64,000 nt of DNA from Hymenobacter lapidarius (GTDB taxonomy: Bacteria > Bacteroidota > Bacteroidia > Cytophagales > Hymenobacteraceae), in the NCBI RefSeq assembly GCF_001816145.1, contig NZ_MDZB01000074.1:166114-230113 (forward strand), written 5' to 3'. Below the pieces are notes generated by a model. It searched no databases and was not told the origin of the DNA. It worked only from the letters and a program-made list of their open reading frames with translations. This document shows positions 36,817 through 44,771 of this stretch, in pieces; the stretch's first letter is position 1; every line of letters starts with the position of its first letter. The position numbers and the translations under genes were made by a program.

Positions 36817-36908
36817 CGTCATGCTGAGCGCAGCCGAAGCATCTCTACTGCGTAACTATATGATTTTACTACAGCAGTAGAGATGCTTCGGCTGCGCTCA
36901 GCATGACG
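36817..36908. repeat. Dispersed palindromic repeat, copy C (most perfect)
   Basis: 31-bp arms identical as inverted repeats (CGTCATGCTGAGCGCAGCCG... and its complement, running through GAAGCATCTCTACTG) around a 30-base loop. Starts 6 bases past the pseC stop, within the pse operon. Confidence 0.95.
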
Positions 36909-36941
36909 CGGGCATAAACACCTTTTCTAATTCCCCACATT

Positions 36942-37595
36942 TTGCAGCACACCCAACAAGAGGATTTCTGGGCCGGCGACTTCGGCCGCGAATACACCGA
37001 CCGCAACTCCCGCCCGCTGGAAGAGTGGAACACGTTTTACCGCGACCTCTACGGCCACACCAAGCTGGAAATAAACGCCGAATTCCTCGGCAACCTCGCC
37101 CACGACGCCCGCATTCTGGAAGTGGGCTGCAACACCGGCATGCAGCTGGTGGGCCTGCAGGCGGCGGGCTTCACCAACCTCTACGGCGTTGAGCTGCAAC
37201 AATACGCCGTGGAGAAAGCCCGCGATTTTGTGCGCGGGGTCAACATCCTGCAAGGCAGCGGTTTCGACCTGCCTTTCAAGGACAACTACTTCGACGTGGT
37301 GTGCACCAACGGCGTGCTCATTCACATCGCGCCGGCCGACTTGCCGCGCATCATGGGCGAAATGGTGCGCTGCTCGGGCCGCTACATCATGGGCTACGAG
37401 TACTACGCCCCCGAAACCACCTCCATCAAGTACCGGGGCAACGAAGGCTTCCTGTGGAAGACGGACTTTGCGCAGGTGTTTATCGACAATTTCCCGGAGC
37501 TGCGCCTGGTGAAGCAGCAGCTCTACCCCTACATCAACGACGCCGAGCGCGGCAACCGGGACGTGGTGTACCTGCTCGAAAAAACCGCCAGCTGA
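36942..37595 (+). CDS. Pseudaminic acid biosynthesis-associated methylase
   Basis: 217 residues starting at a TTG (36942); MQHTQQEDFWAGDFGREYTDRN corresponds to the normal N-terminus of this family, so the non-ATG start is likely real. SAM methyltransferase with ILEVGCNTGMQLVGL (motif I), YGVELQQYAVEKAR and FKDNYFDVVCTNGVLIHIAP. Family members occur next to pse genes and have been annotated as Pse-associated methylases; the actual substrate is not established. Its TGA stop overlaps the ATG of the cytidylyltransferase by one base. Confidence 0.88.
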   Translation: MQHTQQEDFWAGDFGREYTDRNSRPLEEWNTFYRDLYGHTKLEINAEFLGNLAHDARILEVGCNTGMQLVGLQAAGFTNLYGVELQQYAVEKARDFVRGVNILQGSGFDLPFKDNYFDVVCTNGVLIHIAPADLPRIMGEMVRCSGRYIMGYEYYAPETTSIKYRGNEGFLWKTDFAQVFIDNFPELRLVKQQLYPYINDAERGNRDVVYLLEKTAS

Positions 37596-38329
37596 TGCAG
37601 CACGCCGGCATTATCTCCCAGGTGCGCATGGGCAGCACGCGGCTCCCGAGCAAGGTGCTGCTGCCGGCAGCGAGCCGGCCCCTGCTCGACTACCACGTAG
37701 CCCGCCTGCAGCTAAGCGGCCTGCCCGTGCTGCTGGCCACCACCACCGAGCCCGCGGATGACGTGCTGGCCGACTATGCTGAAGCCCGCGGCCTGCCCTG
37801 CCACCGCGGCAGCGAAGCCGACGTGCTGGCCCGCTACTACGAAACGGCCCGGAAGTTTGGCCTGGACGCCATTGTGCGGGTCACCAGCGACTGCCCGCTG
37901 GTGGATGGTCCCCTGATTGGGGACGCCGTGCAGCGGTTTTTGGCCGAAAACAACCCGCTGGTGTACCGCTCCAATTCCATGGTGCGCACCTTTCCCCGCG
38001 GCCTGGATTTCGAGATTTTCTCGATGGAGCTGCTGGCCGAAGCCCATGCCAACGCCACCTTGCCCTATGAGCGGGAGCACGTCACGCCCTACCTCAAGGG
38101 CAATGCGGCCACGGCCGGGCGCGTGGTGTACCGCGACGAAGTATGGCCCGGCGGCGATTTCAGCCGGTTCCGCATCACCCTCGACACCGCCGAGGACTAC
38201 GAGGTGCTGCGCACCCTCATTGAGCAGCACGGCGCGGCCGGGCTTTCGATTCCGGAATTGCTTTCTTTGCTGGAATCCCATCCGGAAATCATGGCGTTGA
38301 ACGCCCACGTTGAGCAGAAAACCACATGA
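37595..38329 (+). CDS. SpsF/PseF-like cytidylyltransferase
   Basis: 244 residues from the ATG at 37595. CTP-transferase-3 fold as in SpsF and NeuA/PseF: IISQVRMGSTRLPSKVLLPA (nucleotide-binding RxGSxRLPxK), LATTTEPADDVLADYA, CHRGSEADVLARYYETA, VRVTSDCPLVDG, and the SpsF-type tail YEREHVTPYLKG. If it acts as PseF it activates pseudaminic acid with CTP. SpsF proteins in other phyla occupy this place in nonulosonate operons, but their catalytic role is less well proven than PseF. Starts one base inside the previous gene and overlaps the next by four. Confidence 0.85.
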   Translation: MQHAGIISQVRMGSTRLPSKVLLPAASRPLLDYHVARLQLSGLPVLLATTTEPADDVLADYAEARGLPCHRGSEADVLARYYETARKFGLDAIVRVTSDCPLVDGPLIGDAVQRFLAENNPLVYRSNSMVRTFPRGLDFEIFSMELLAEAHANATLPYEREHVTPYLKGNAATAGRVVYRDEVWPGGDFSRFRITLDTAEDYEVLRTLIEQHGAAGLSIPELLSLLESHPEIMALNAHVEQKTT

Positions 38330-39249
38330 ACCTGCCCGATACCCTGTGCCTGAACGAGTTTGGCTACTACGAAATCAAGGATAAACCCGGCCCTGAGGAG
38401 CTGCGGGACTACTACGCCCAGCGCTACTACCAGGAAAACCTGACCACCTACCAGGCCGAGTACCCGCTGGAAGAGCTGGAGCACCTCAACGGCAAGCTGC
38501 GGCTGCGGCACTGGGTGCTGGCCCAGCTCCGCCTGGCGGGCCAGCAGCACGGCGCTTCGGCCTCCCCGGAGTGGGACAGCCCCGGCTCGTTTCTGGATAT
38601 TGGCTGCGGCGAAGGCTGGGCGCTGGCCTACTTCCAGCGGCAGGGCTGGGACGTGTTGGGCCTGGATTTCAGCAGCTTTGCCCTCGAAAAATTCAACCCG
38701 GAGCTGCGCGGCCAGCTTCGCACCGGCGACCTGTACGAGCAGGTGCGGCAGCTCGCCCACGAGGGCCTTAAATTCGACGTGCTGTGGCTGGACAACGTGC
38801 TGGAGCACGTGCTGGACCCTGCCGAGCTGCTGCGCCTCTGCCGCACCCTAGTGAAGCTCAACGGGGTGCTGGTGGTGGACGTGCCCAACGATTTTTCGAG
38901 CCTGCAGCAGCACCTGCTGGACACCGGCAAAATAGACCGCCCGTTCTGGGTGGTGCTGCCCGACCACCTCTCCTACTTCAACCAGGCCGGGCTGCGCAAC
39001 CTAGCCGAAGCCACGGGCTGGAGCGTAGATAAAGTGCTTGGGGACCAGCCCATTGACCTCAACCTACTAAACCCTGCCACCAACTACGTGATGAACCGAG
39101 AAGCCGGCCAGGCCGCCCACCGCGCCCGCATCGAGAAGGATAATTTTCTGCTGCACACGGCATCCGTGCCGGCGGTGGCCGCCTACTACGAAAGCCTGGC
39201 GGCCGTTGGGCTGGGCCGCAGCATTGTCGCATTTTTGCAGCCGATTTAG
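38326..39249 (+). CDS. Class I SAM-dependent methyltransferase of the glycan locus
   Basis: 307 residues, ATGA overlap with the preceding gene. N-terminal segment CLNEFGYYEIKDKPGPEELRDYY typical of polysaccharide-locus methyltransferases, motif I FLDIGCGEGWALAYF near residue 90, then GLDFSSFALEKF and VLWLDNVLEHVLDPAELLRL (methyltransferase-11/23 type), C-terminal SYFNQAGLRNLAEATGW. Probably methylates a sugar of the surface glycan or a nonulosonate intermediate (inference). Followed by an inverted-repeat intergenic stretch. Confidence 0.83.
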   Translation: MNLPDTLCLNEFGYYEIKDKPGPEELRDYYAQRYYQENLTTYQAEYPLEELEHLNGKLRLRHWVLAQLRLAGQQHGASASPEWDSPGSFLDIGCGEGWALAYFQRQGWDVLGLDFSSFALEKFNPELRGQLRTGDLYEQVRQLAHEGLKFDVLWLDNVLEHVLDPAELLRLCRTLVKLNGVLVVDVPNDFSSLQQHLLDTGKIDRPFWVVLPDHLSYFNQAGLRNLAEATGWSVDKVLGDQPIDLNLLNPATNYVMNREAGQAAHRARIEKDNFLLHTASVPAVAAYYESLAAVGLGRSIVAFLQPI

Positions 39250-39337
39250 TTGTCAGTTGCGCGTTGTCAGGTTGTTCTGATTGTATCAAAACTGACGACA
39301 ACATTCTGACAACTGACAATTACTAACGAACAACTAA
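39246..39337. repeat. TTGTCAGTTG-type short tandem units in facing arms
   Basis: TTAGTTGTCAGTTGCGCGTT on one side and, inverted, TTAGTTGTTCGTTAG...TTGTCAGTTGTCAG on the other. Fills the whole gap between two methyltransferase genes; same unit type as 55196-55294. Confidence 0.8.
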
Positions 39338-39338
39338 G

Positions 39339-40082
39339 ATGTCAACCATTTCCGTCCTCAGCGGCGCGTCGGCCCCCGAGCAGGCACGGCGCGAAGGTTT
39401 TGCCCAAACCCTGCGCGACTCGCCGATTCCGAATACGGAACTGCTCAACAACCTGGGCCTGTACCTGAACCGGCAAACGTTCTCGCGGCTCTTGTTTTTC
39501 ACGGAGCTCTACCAGCAAATCATTCCGGTGCACGGCGTGGCCATGGAATTTGGAGTGCGCTGGGGCCAGAATCTGGCGCTGATGCACGCCTTGCGCGGCA
39601 TCTACGAGCCGTTCAACTACAACCGCAAAATCATTGGGTTCGACACCTTCGGCGGGTTTCCTTCGGTGGATGCCAAGGACGGCGACAAAGTGAAGGAAGG
39701 CGACTACGGCGTGACTGAAAACTACCAGGAGTACCTCGCCCACATCCTGGCCCTGCACGAAGCCGACAGCCCCATTCCGCACAAGCGCAAGTTTGAGCTC
39801 GTGGCCGGCGACGCCTCCGAAACCGTGCCCCGCTACCTGAAGGACCACCCCGAAACGGTCATTGCCTTCGCCTACTTCGATTTTGACATTTACGCACCCA
39901 CCAAGGCCTGCCTCGAAGCCATTCGCCCCCGACTCACCAAAGGCGCCATCGTGGCGTTCGACGAGCTGAACTGCCCTGAATTCCCGGGCGAAACCCTGGC
40001 GTTTGACGAAGTATTCGGCATAGCAAACTACGCCCTGCGCCGCAGCCCCCTCAACCCCCTGATTTCATATCTGGTGGTGTAA
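39339..40082 (+). CDS. TylF/MycF-like O-methyltransferase
   Basis: 247 residues. Matches macrocin-O-methyltransferase-like proteins: GVAMEFGVRWGQNLALMHAL (SAM loop), IIGFDTFGGFPSVDAKDGDK, FELVAGDASETVPRYL, then FAYFDFDIYAPTKACLEAI and GAIVAFDELNCPEFPGET. TylF and MycF methylate deoxysugar hydroxyls with magnesium. The conserved acidic residues in the last two blocks are in place. In this locus a sugar O-methylation on the exported glycan is likely (inference). Confidence 0.82.
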   Translation: MSTISVLSGASAPEQARREGFAQTLRDSPIPNTELLNNLGLYLNRQTFSRLLFFTELYQQIIPVHGVAMEFGVRWGQNLALMHALRGIYEPFNYNRKIIGFDTFGGFPSVDAKDGDKVKEGDYGVTENYQEYLAHILALHEADSPIPHKRKFELVAGDASETVPRYLKDHPETVIAFAYFDFDIYAPTKACLEAIRPRLTKGAIVAFDELNCPEFPGETLAFDEVFGIANYALRRSPLNPLISYLVV

Positions 40083-40100
40083 TTGAACGTCCGAAAAGGA

Positions 40101-40213
40101 ACGTCATGCCGAGCGCAGCCGAGGCATCTCGCGTGCAATAGTAAATCTTACGACTGGGGTTACTACCCCACGCGAGATGCTTCGGCTACGCGGACGCCAG
40201 ATGAGCATGACGT
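40101..40213. repeat. Dispersed palindromic repeat, copy D (variant right arm)
   Basis: Left arm ACGTCATGCCGAGCGCAGCC, right arm GCTTCGGCTACGCGGACGCC then AGATGAGCATGACGT. The right arm carries an extra GGACGCCAGAT absent from copies B and C but shared with copy E. Confidence 0.9.
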
Positions 40214-40240
40214 GCCATTTTATGTTTTGCTTATTCAGAA

Positions 40241-40834
40241 TTGAAAACCTACCTCTCCCTCCCACAGCCCGAATTTCGCTGGAACGACTACCGGCTGGTT
40301 CCCATTCGCTACGAGGACCGGGAGCCCATCCGGGCCTGGCGCAATGCTCAACTGGAAGTGCTGCGGCAAGCCGCGCCGCTCACGGCCGAGCAGCAGCAAA
40401 GTTATTTCCAGCGCGTAGTGATGCCCCTTTTTGAGCAGGAGCAGCCAGGGCAGCTGCTATTTTCACTCCTGGAAAACGAGGAATTGATAGCCTACGGCGG
40501 CCTGGTGCACATTTCCTGGCCCGATGGCCGCGCCGAAGTTTCTTTCCTGATGGACCCGCGCCGCGCGGCCGATCCCGAAACCTACCGCAACGACTTCCGG
40601 GCCCACCTGCGCCTGCTGGGCGAAGCCGCGTTTCATGGCCTGAAGTTCAACCGCTTATTTACCGAGACCTACGACATCCGGCCGGCCCACGTGGCCATTC
40701 TGGAAGAAGCCGGTTTCCAACTCGAAGGCCGCTTGCGGCAGCATGTGCGCCTGGCTCCGGATACCTTTGCCGACTCACTGATGCACGGCCAGCTGGCCGC
40801 CGACTATGCCACAGCCTTTGGTTCTGCCGTTTAA
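40241..40834 (+). CDS. GNAT acetyltransferase, PseH-like
   Basis: 197 residues from a TTG at 40241; no in-frame ATG precedes the conserved core. GNAT fold: RLVPIRYEDREPIRAWRNAQ, LIAYGGLVHISWPDGRAEVSFLM, and the C-terminal FNRLFTETYDIRPAHVAILEEAGFQLEG, as in RimJ-type and PseH acetyltransferases. PseH N-acetylates the C4 amine made by PseC; operon position supports this, though the protein is not a close PseH look-alike. Overlaps the following fusion gene by 29 bases. Confidence 0.75.
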   Translation: MKTYLSLPQPEFRWNDYRLVPIRYEDREPIRAWRNAQLEVLRQAAPLTAEQQQSYFQRVVMPLFEQEQPGQLLFSLLENEELIAYGGLVHISWPDGRAEVSFLMDPRRAADPETYRNDFRAHLRLLGEAAFHGLKFNRLFTETYDIRPAHVAILEEAGFQLEGRLRQHVRLAPDTFADSLMHGQLAADYATAFGSAV

Positions 40835-42764
40835 ACGAATTTTCATCAGCGGCGGGGCCGGCGTCATTGGCCAGGAAATGGTGCGCCGCCTGGCCGCCCT
40901 GCCCGCCGATATTCAGGTGCTGGTGGGCGACCTGAAGCCCCGTCCCACCGATTTTCCGGCCCGATTCCGGTACCGCCAGGGCGACCTGAACTTCCTGACC
41001 GAATCGGAGATTGGCGCGTTTGCCCCGGACGTGTTCATTCATTTGGCCGCTACGTTCGAGCGCTCCACCGAAACCTACGGGTTTTGGGAAGAGAATTTCC
41101 AGCACAACGTGCGCCTGAGCCACCACCTGATGACGGTGCAGAAAGACCTACCGTCGCTGCGGCGGGTGGTGTTTGCCTCAAGCTACCTCATTTACGACCC
41201 GGCGCTGTACAATTTTGCCGAGGTGCCCGCCCAGCCCCGTAGCCTGCGCGAGGATGACCCCATCCTGCCCCGCAACCTGACGGGCATGGCCAAGCTATCC
41301 CACGAAATTGAGCTGCGCTTCCTGCAAACGTCCCGGGGCGAGCAGTTCAGCACCGCCATTCCGCGCATCTACCGGGGCTACGGGCGCAACGGGCGCGACA
41401 TTACCTCGCGCTGGGTGCGCATGCTGCTGGCCGGCGAAGAAATCACGGTCTATGGCGCGGAGTCGTTCTTCGACTACCTCTACGCCGCCGATACTGCCGA
41501 GGGCCTGCTGCGCCTCGCAGCTGCCGAAACCGTAACGGGCATCATCAACTTCGGCACCGGCCAGGCGCGCCGCGTAGCCGATGTGGTGGAAGTACTACGC
41601 CAGCATTTCCCCGGCATGCGTGCCAACTACGTCGCTTCCGACATTGCTTTTGAGGCCTCGCAGGCCGACATGACGCTGTGGTCGAGCCAGATAGACTGGC
41701 TACCCCCGACTACGCTGGAAACAGCCATTCCGGAAATCATTGCTTACGAAAAGGAGCGCGCAGCCGCCCCGCCGCTGAGCCGCGTGCCGGGCCACGTGCT
41801 CATCAGCAGCGTAGCGGCCAAGGTGCCGCTGGTGCGCGCCGTGCGTGCCGCCGCCCAGCGCCTGCACCCCGACATCAAAATCATCGGTGGGGACATGAAC
41901 GGCGCCTGTCTGGCCCAGCATTTCACCGATGGTTTCTGGCAGATGCCCGCCACCACCGACGAGCACTTGCCCCACATTGTTCAATATTGTCAGGAGCAGG
42001 GCATCGGGCACATCATCCCTACCCGCGACGGGGAGTTGGCCTTTTGGAGCCGCCACCGGGAGGCGCTGGCCGAAGCCGGCATCGCTGTGCTGGTGAGTGC
42101 GCCCGAGGCCGTGCAGCGCTGCCTGGACAAGCTGGACTTTGCGCTTTTCGGGGCCGCCCAAGGCTTGCCCGTCATCCCCACCGCCCGCAGCCTCGACGGG
42201 CTACCGGGTAGCAACGAGCCCAACTCAGCCGCCGGATTTGTGGTGAAGGAGCAGTACGGCGCAGGCTCCCTCAGCCTGGGGCTGAACCTACCCGAAGCGG
42301 CGGCCCTGGCCCACGCCAACATGCTGCAGGACCCTATTTTTCAGCCGTTTATTACCGGCCAGGAAATCAGTGTCGATGCCTACGTGGACCGCCGGGGCAC
42401 CGTGCGCGGCCTGGTGCCCCGCACCCGCGACGTGGTGGCGCACGGCGAATCGCAGGTAACCACCACGCTACCCGACCCGGCCTTGGTGGCCAAGCTCACG
42501 CCCATGGTGGAGGCGCTCGGCTTGTACGGCCCCCTCGTGCTGCAAGCCCTGCTTCACGACAACGGTGACTTACAGATTATCGAGTGCAACTGCCGGTTAG
42601 GGGGCGCTTCAACCCTGGGCATTGCCGCTGGCGTCGATTCCTTTTTCTGGTTTTTGCAGGAGGCCGCTGGGGCTGATTTAGATGGTTTTCCGTTCCAGCC
42701 CGCGGCCGGTCCGCTCCGGCAGGTTCGTACCGCAGCCGATGTCGTTTATCCTGTGATTTTGTAA
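40806..42764 (+). CDS. NAD-dependent epimerase domain fused to ATP-grasp ligase domain
   Basis: 652 residues. N-terminal extended-SDR domain (about 10-310): RIFISGGAGVIGQ NAD loop, HLAATFERSTETYGFW, FASSYLIYDPALY. The position of the catalytic Tyr of YxxxK holds Thr (T159-GMA-K163), so normal epimerase chemistry is doubtful. C-terminal ATP-grasp region (about 325-650): pre-ATP-grasp domain GHVLISSVAAKVPLVRAV and HIIPTRDGELAF, then VVKEQYGAGSLSLGLNL, ITGQEISVDAYVDRRG and the metal-binding block IIECNCRLGGAS. ATP-grasp enzymes couple a carboxylate to an amine or alcohol. Linked translation with the GNAT (29-base overlap) ties it to the sugar pathway; the reaction is unknown. Confidence 0.85.
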   Translation: MPQPLVLPFKRIFISGGAGVIGQEMVRRLAALPADIQVLVGDLKPRPTDFPARFRYRQGDLNFLTESEIGAFAPDVFIHLAATFERSTETYGFWEENFQHNVRLSHHLMTVQKDLPSLRRVVFASSYLIYDPALYNFAEVPAQPRSLREDDPILPRNLTGMAKLSHEIELRFLQTSRGEQFSTAIPRIYRGYGRNGRDITSRWVRMLLAGEEITVYGAESFFDYLYAADTAEGLLRLAAAETVTGIINFGTGQARRVADVVEVLRQHFPGMRANYVASDIAFEASQADMTLWSSQIDWLPPTTLETAIPEIIAYEKERAAAPPLSRVPGHVLISSVAAKVPLVRAVRAAAQRLHPDIKIIGGDMNGACLAQHFTDGFWQMPATTDEHLPHIVQYCQEQGIGHIIPTRDGELAFWSRHREALAEAGIAVLVSAPEAVQRCLDKLDFALFGAAQGLPVIPTARSLDGLPGSNEPNSAAGFVVKEQYGAGSLSLGLNLPEAAALAHANMLQDPIFQPFITGQEISVDAYVDRRGTVRGLVPRTRDVVAHGESQVTTTLPDPALVAKLTPMVEALGLYGPLVLQALLHDNGDLQIIECNCRLGGASTLGIAAGVDSFFWFLQEAAGADLDGFPFQPAAGPLRQVRTAADVVYPVIL

Positions 42765-42858
42765 AAGAAAGCAGGAAGTATCGGCAGGCGTGTTGCAAAA
42801 TCAATCTGCGTTAATCCGCTCGTTACTTAACACTTGTTGTTCGCCTGCTCAAAAAACC

Positions 42859-43533
42859 ATGCCCGTACTCGTTTTCGACTTAGACGACACGCTCTATCAT
42901 GAGCTGAGCTACGTGCACAGCGGTTTCAAGGCCGTGGCGGCGTTTCTGAGCCCGATACTCCTAGTCCCGGCCGAAACGTTGGCGGCGGGCATGATTGCTG
43001 AAGAGGCGGAGCAAGGCCGGGGACAAGTGTTTGATAATGTGCTGCGCCAGCATGGGCGCTGGAGCAAATCCCTGGTAACAGCCTGCCTGCGCGCCTACCG
43101 CCAGCACCAGCCCGAATTGACGCTGTTTCCTGATGCCGAGCGGTGCCTTTCGCGCTTTGCGGCCCTGCCGCAGTACCTCGTCACAGATGGCCACAAGGAG
43201 GTGCAGGCCCGCAAAGTAGCCGCCTTGCAGTTGGCGGACCGCGTGCGCTACGCCTACCTCACCAACCGCTACGGCCGCCACCGCGCCAAGCCCGACCCAC
43301 ACGTATTCCAGCTGATTTGCCAACGCGAGGGCGTGGCGCCGGGTCAGGTGTTGTACGTGGGCGACAACCCCCGCAAGGACTTCGTGGGCATCAAGCCGCT
43401 AGGGTTTAAAACCGTACGCATCCTGCGCGGCAATTATGCACATTCGGAAGCCGATGATGCGCACGAGGCGCACCGGCGAATTTATTCGCTGGACGAGCTG
43501 ACGGAGGAATTTATGGCCTCACTGTTCGGGTAA
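42859..43533 (+). CDS. HAD-superfamily hydrolase
   Basis: 224 residues from the ATG at 42859 (MPVLVFDLDDTLYHE); longer frames upstream lack conserved sequence. All four HAD motifs are present: FDLDDTLY, LVTDGHKEVQ, K in RAKPDPHVF, and YVGDNPRKDFVG. A cap domain lies between motifs I and II. Acts as a phosphatase on a small phosphorylated metabolite. In this position after the ATP-grasp fusion it may remove phosphate from a sugar intermediate, but that is inference; 94 bases separate it from the fusion gene. Confidence 0.85.
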   Translation: MPVLVFDLDDTLYHELSYVHSGFKAVAAFLSPILLVPAETLAAGMIAEEAEQGRGQVFDNVLRQHGRWSKSLVTACLRAYRQHQPELTLFPDAERCLSRFAALPQYLVTDGHKEVQARKVAALQLADRVRYAYLTNRYGRHRAKPDPHVFQLICQREGVAPGQVLYVGDNPRKDFVGIKPLGFKTVRILRGNYAHSEADDAHEAHRRIYSLDELTEEFMASLFG

Positions 43534-43662
43534 CCGCTGGGCCTGCCTGCTTGAGGTGTATGTTTGAATTACCCTTTTCTTGAACCCAATTACCTTTCAA
43601 CCATAACAAGTCAAGAAACCCAATCGTCCGGCTGGCACAGCCTTCTGTTGATAAATCACGCC

Positions 43663-44457
43663 ATGCTCCTACCAAAAAGAACTCCTGCCTTCCTTTATCA
43701 ATGGGTAAGCGGGCTGCTAATCAGCGTTTTCGCGCTACTCGCATCGGAAGCCCACGCTCAACGGCCGGTGGTTTACCTCAGCGTATCCAATCCGGCTGGC
43801 CCGTTACTCATCAATTCTACCAAGGATTTTAGCGCGGTGCTCGCGCCGTTGCGGCAGCGGTTGCAATCCAACGGCTACCGCGTCACGACGGAGCAGGATA
43901 CCCTGGCGCATTTGCTGGAGCAGCGTGCCGGTTTTCCTTTTCTCTACGCCGATGTAGTATGCTACCAGCATGCCGGCAGCTTCCCAACGGTTACGTTTGC
44001 CGTTCGCGACAGTTTAAACCACGTGTGGTTTGCGGCCAGTGAGTCCACCGCCATGTTCGGAACCCAGCAAGGCGCATTTAGTGGCGCAGCCAAGCGCGTG
44101 GCCGCTAAAATGCCGGCGACGTTTGTTGCCAAGCCCACAGGCATCGTACCGACGGACCGTGCCCCACAGTTTATGGCGTACGACAATTTTCAATTCACCC
44201 AGTATTTGGAAAAGGTATTGACTGCTACGCCACAACGGCAGCAACTTAAGCGGGGGGCTACGCTAGAATTGGAGCTTGCAGTCGATGCGTTGGGTTTCGC
44301 ACGGGTGAAAGCCATTGGTGGTCAACTCACGCTGGACGACGCCGGGCGCCAAGCACTCGAGTCAGCCGTTCGCAATACGCCACCGTGGGGCCCAGCTTAT
44401 CAGAACGGACGCCGCACCACCGCCAACCTGCAGACGGTTATCGGGCGGGGCCGTTGA
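43663..44457 (+). CDS. Exported protein with TonB C-terminal-like domain
   Basis: 264 residues from the ATG at 43663, giving a signal peptide (WVSGLLISVFALLASEAHAQ). The upstream frame (from 43564) would put a long soluble stretch first. The last 75 residues (LELELAVDALGFARVKAIGG, QALESAVRNTPPWGPAYQNG, ANLQTVI) have the pattern of the TonB_C energy-transducer domain. There is no N-terminal TonB membrane anchor or proline-rich spanner. Codons look less GC-biased than those of its neighbours. Role in the glycan locus unknown. Confidence 0.6.
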   Translation: MLLPKRTPAFLYQWVSGLLISVFALLASEAHAQRPVVYLSVSNPAGPLLINSTKDFSAVLAPLRQRLQSNGYRVTTEQDTLAHLLEQRAGFPFLYADVVCYQHAGSFPTVTFAVRDSLNHVWFAASESTAMFGTQQGAFSGAAKRVAAKMPATFVAKPTGIVPTDRAPQFMAYDNFQFTQYLEKVLTATPQRQQLKRGATLELELAVDALGFARVKAIGGQLTLDDAGRQALESAVRNTPPWGPAYQNGRRTTANLQTVIGRGR

Positions 44458-44771
44458 CACAAGTGAGCATGTTAAATCGGATGTGGTCTATTGGCGGGTA
44501 CGGGTGCGATTATGGTCTATTCCCTAAACTACCAACAGCTGCCCAATACCAACTGTATACAGGCGCGGACGGGTTTCAGAAACCCGTTTACGAATCAAAG
44601 TTTACGAAACTAACCAACCAGATGAGTTTCTTAAACTTAAAAAGTTGGTTCTAACCACATGCAACGGGACTGAGGATTTTTAGAATACAGTGCGTAAGCC
44701 TCTTACCACGAGCAGCGCCGCCAGGAACCCGTAAGCCCTACCTTTGCGGGCCTGATTGGCTTTCCCTGAAC
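44458..44771. other. Intergenic region before pseI
   Basis: 314 bases, AT-richer than surroundings. Contains an 8-bp hairpin ACGGGTTT-CAG-AAACCCGT (44569-44587), a repeated GTTTACGA, an inverted AACCAAC...GTTGGTT, and the pseI promoter element. No gene seen. Confidence 0.5.
44739..44746 (+). promoter_or_regulatory. Promoter -7 element for pseI
   Basis: TACCTTTG, full TAnnTTTG match, 25 bases before the ATG. Suggests the pseI group is transcribed separately from the pseB group. Confidence 0.5.

Noticed and set aside
37301..37594. N-terminal extension of the cytidylyltransferase frame
   Set aside because: It overlaps the methylase gene in another frame with low-complexity shadow sequence; conserved residues begin right after the ATG at 37595.
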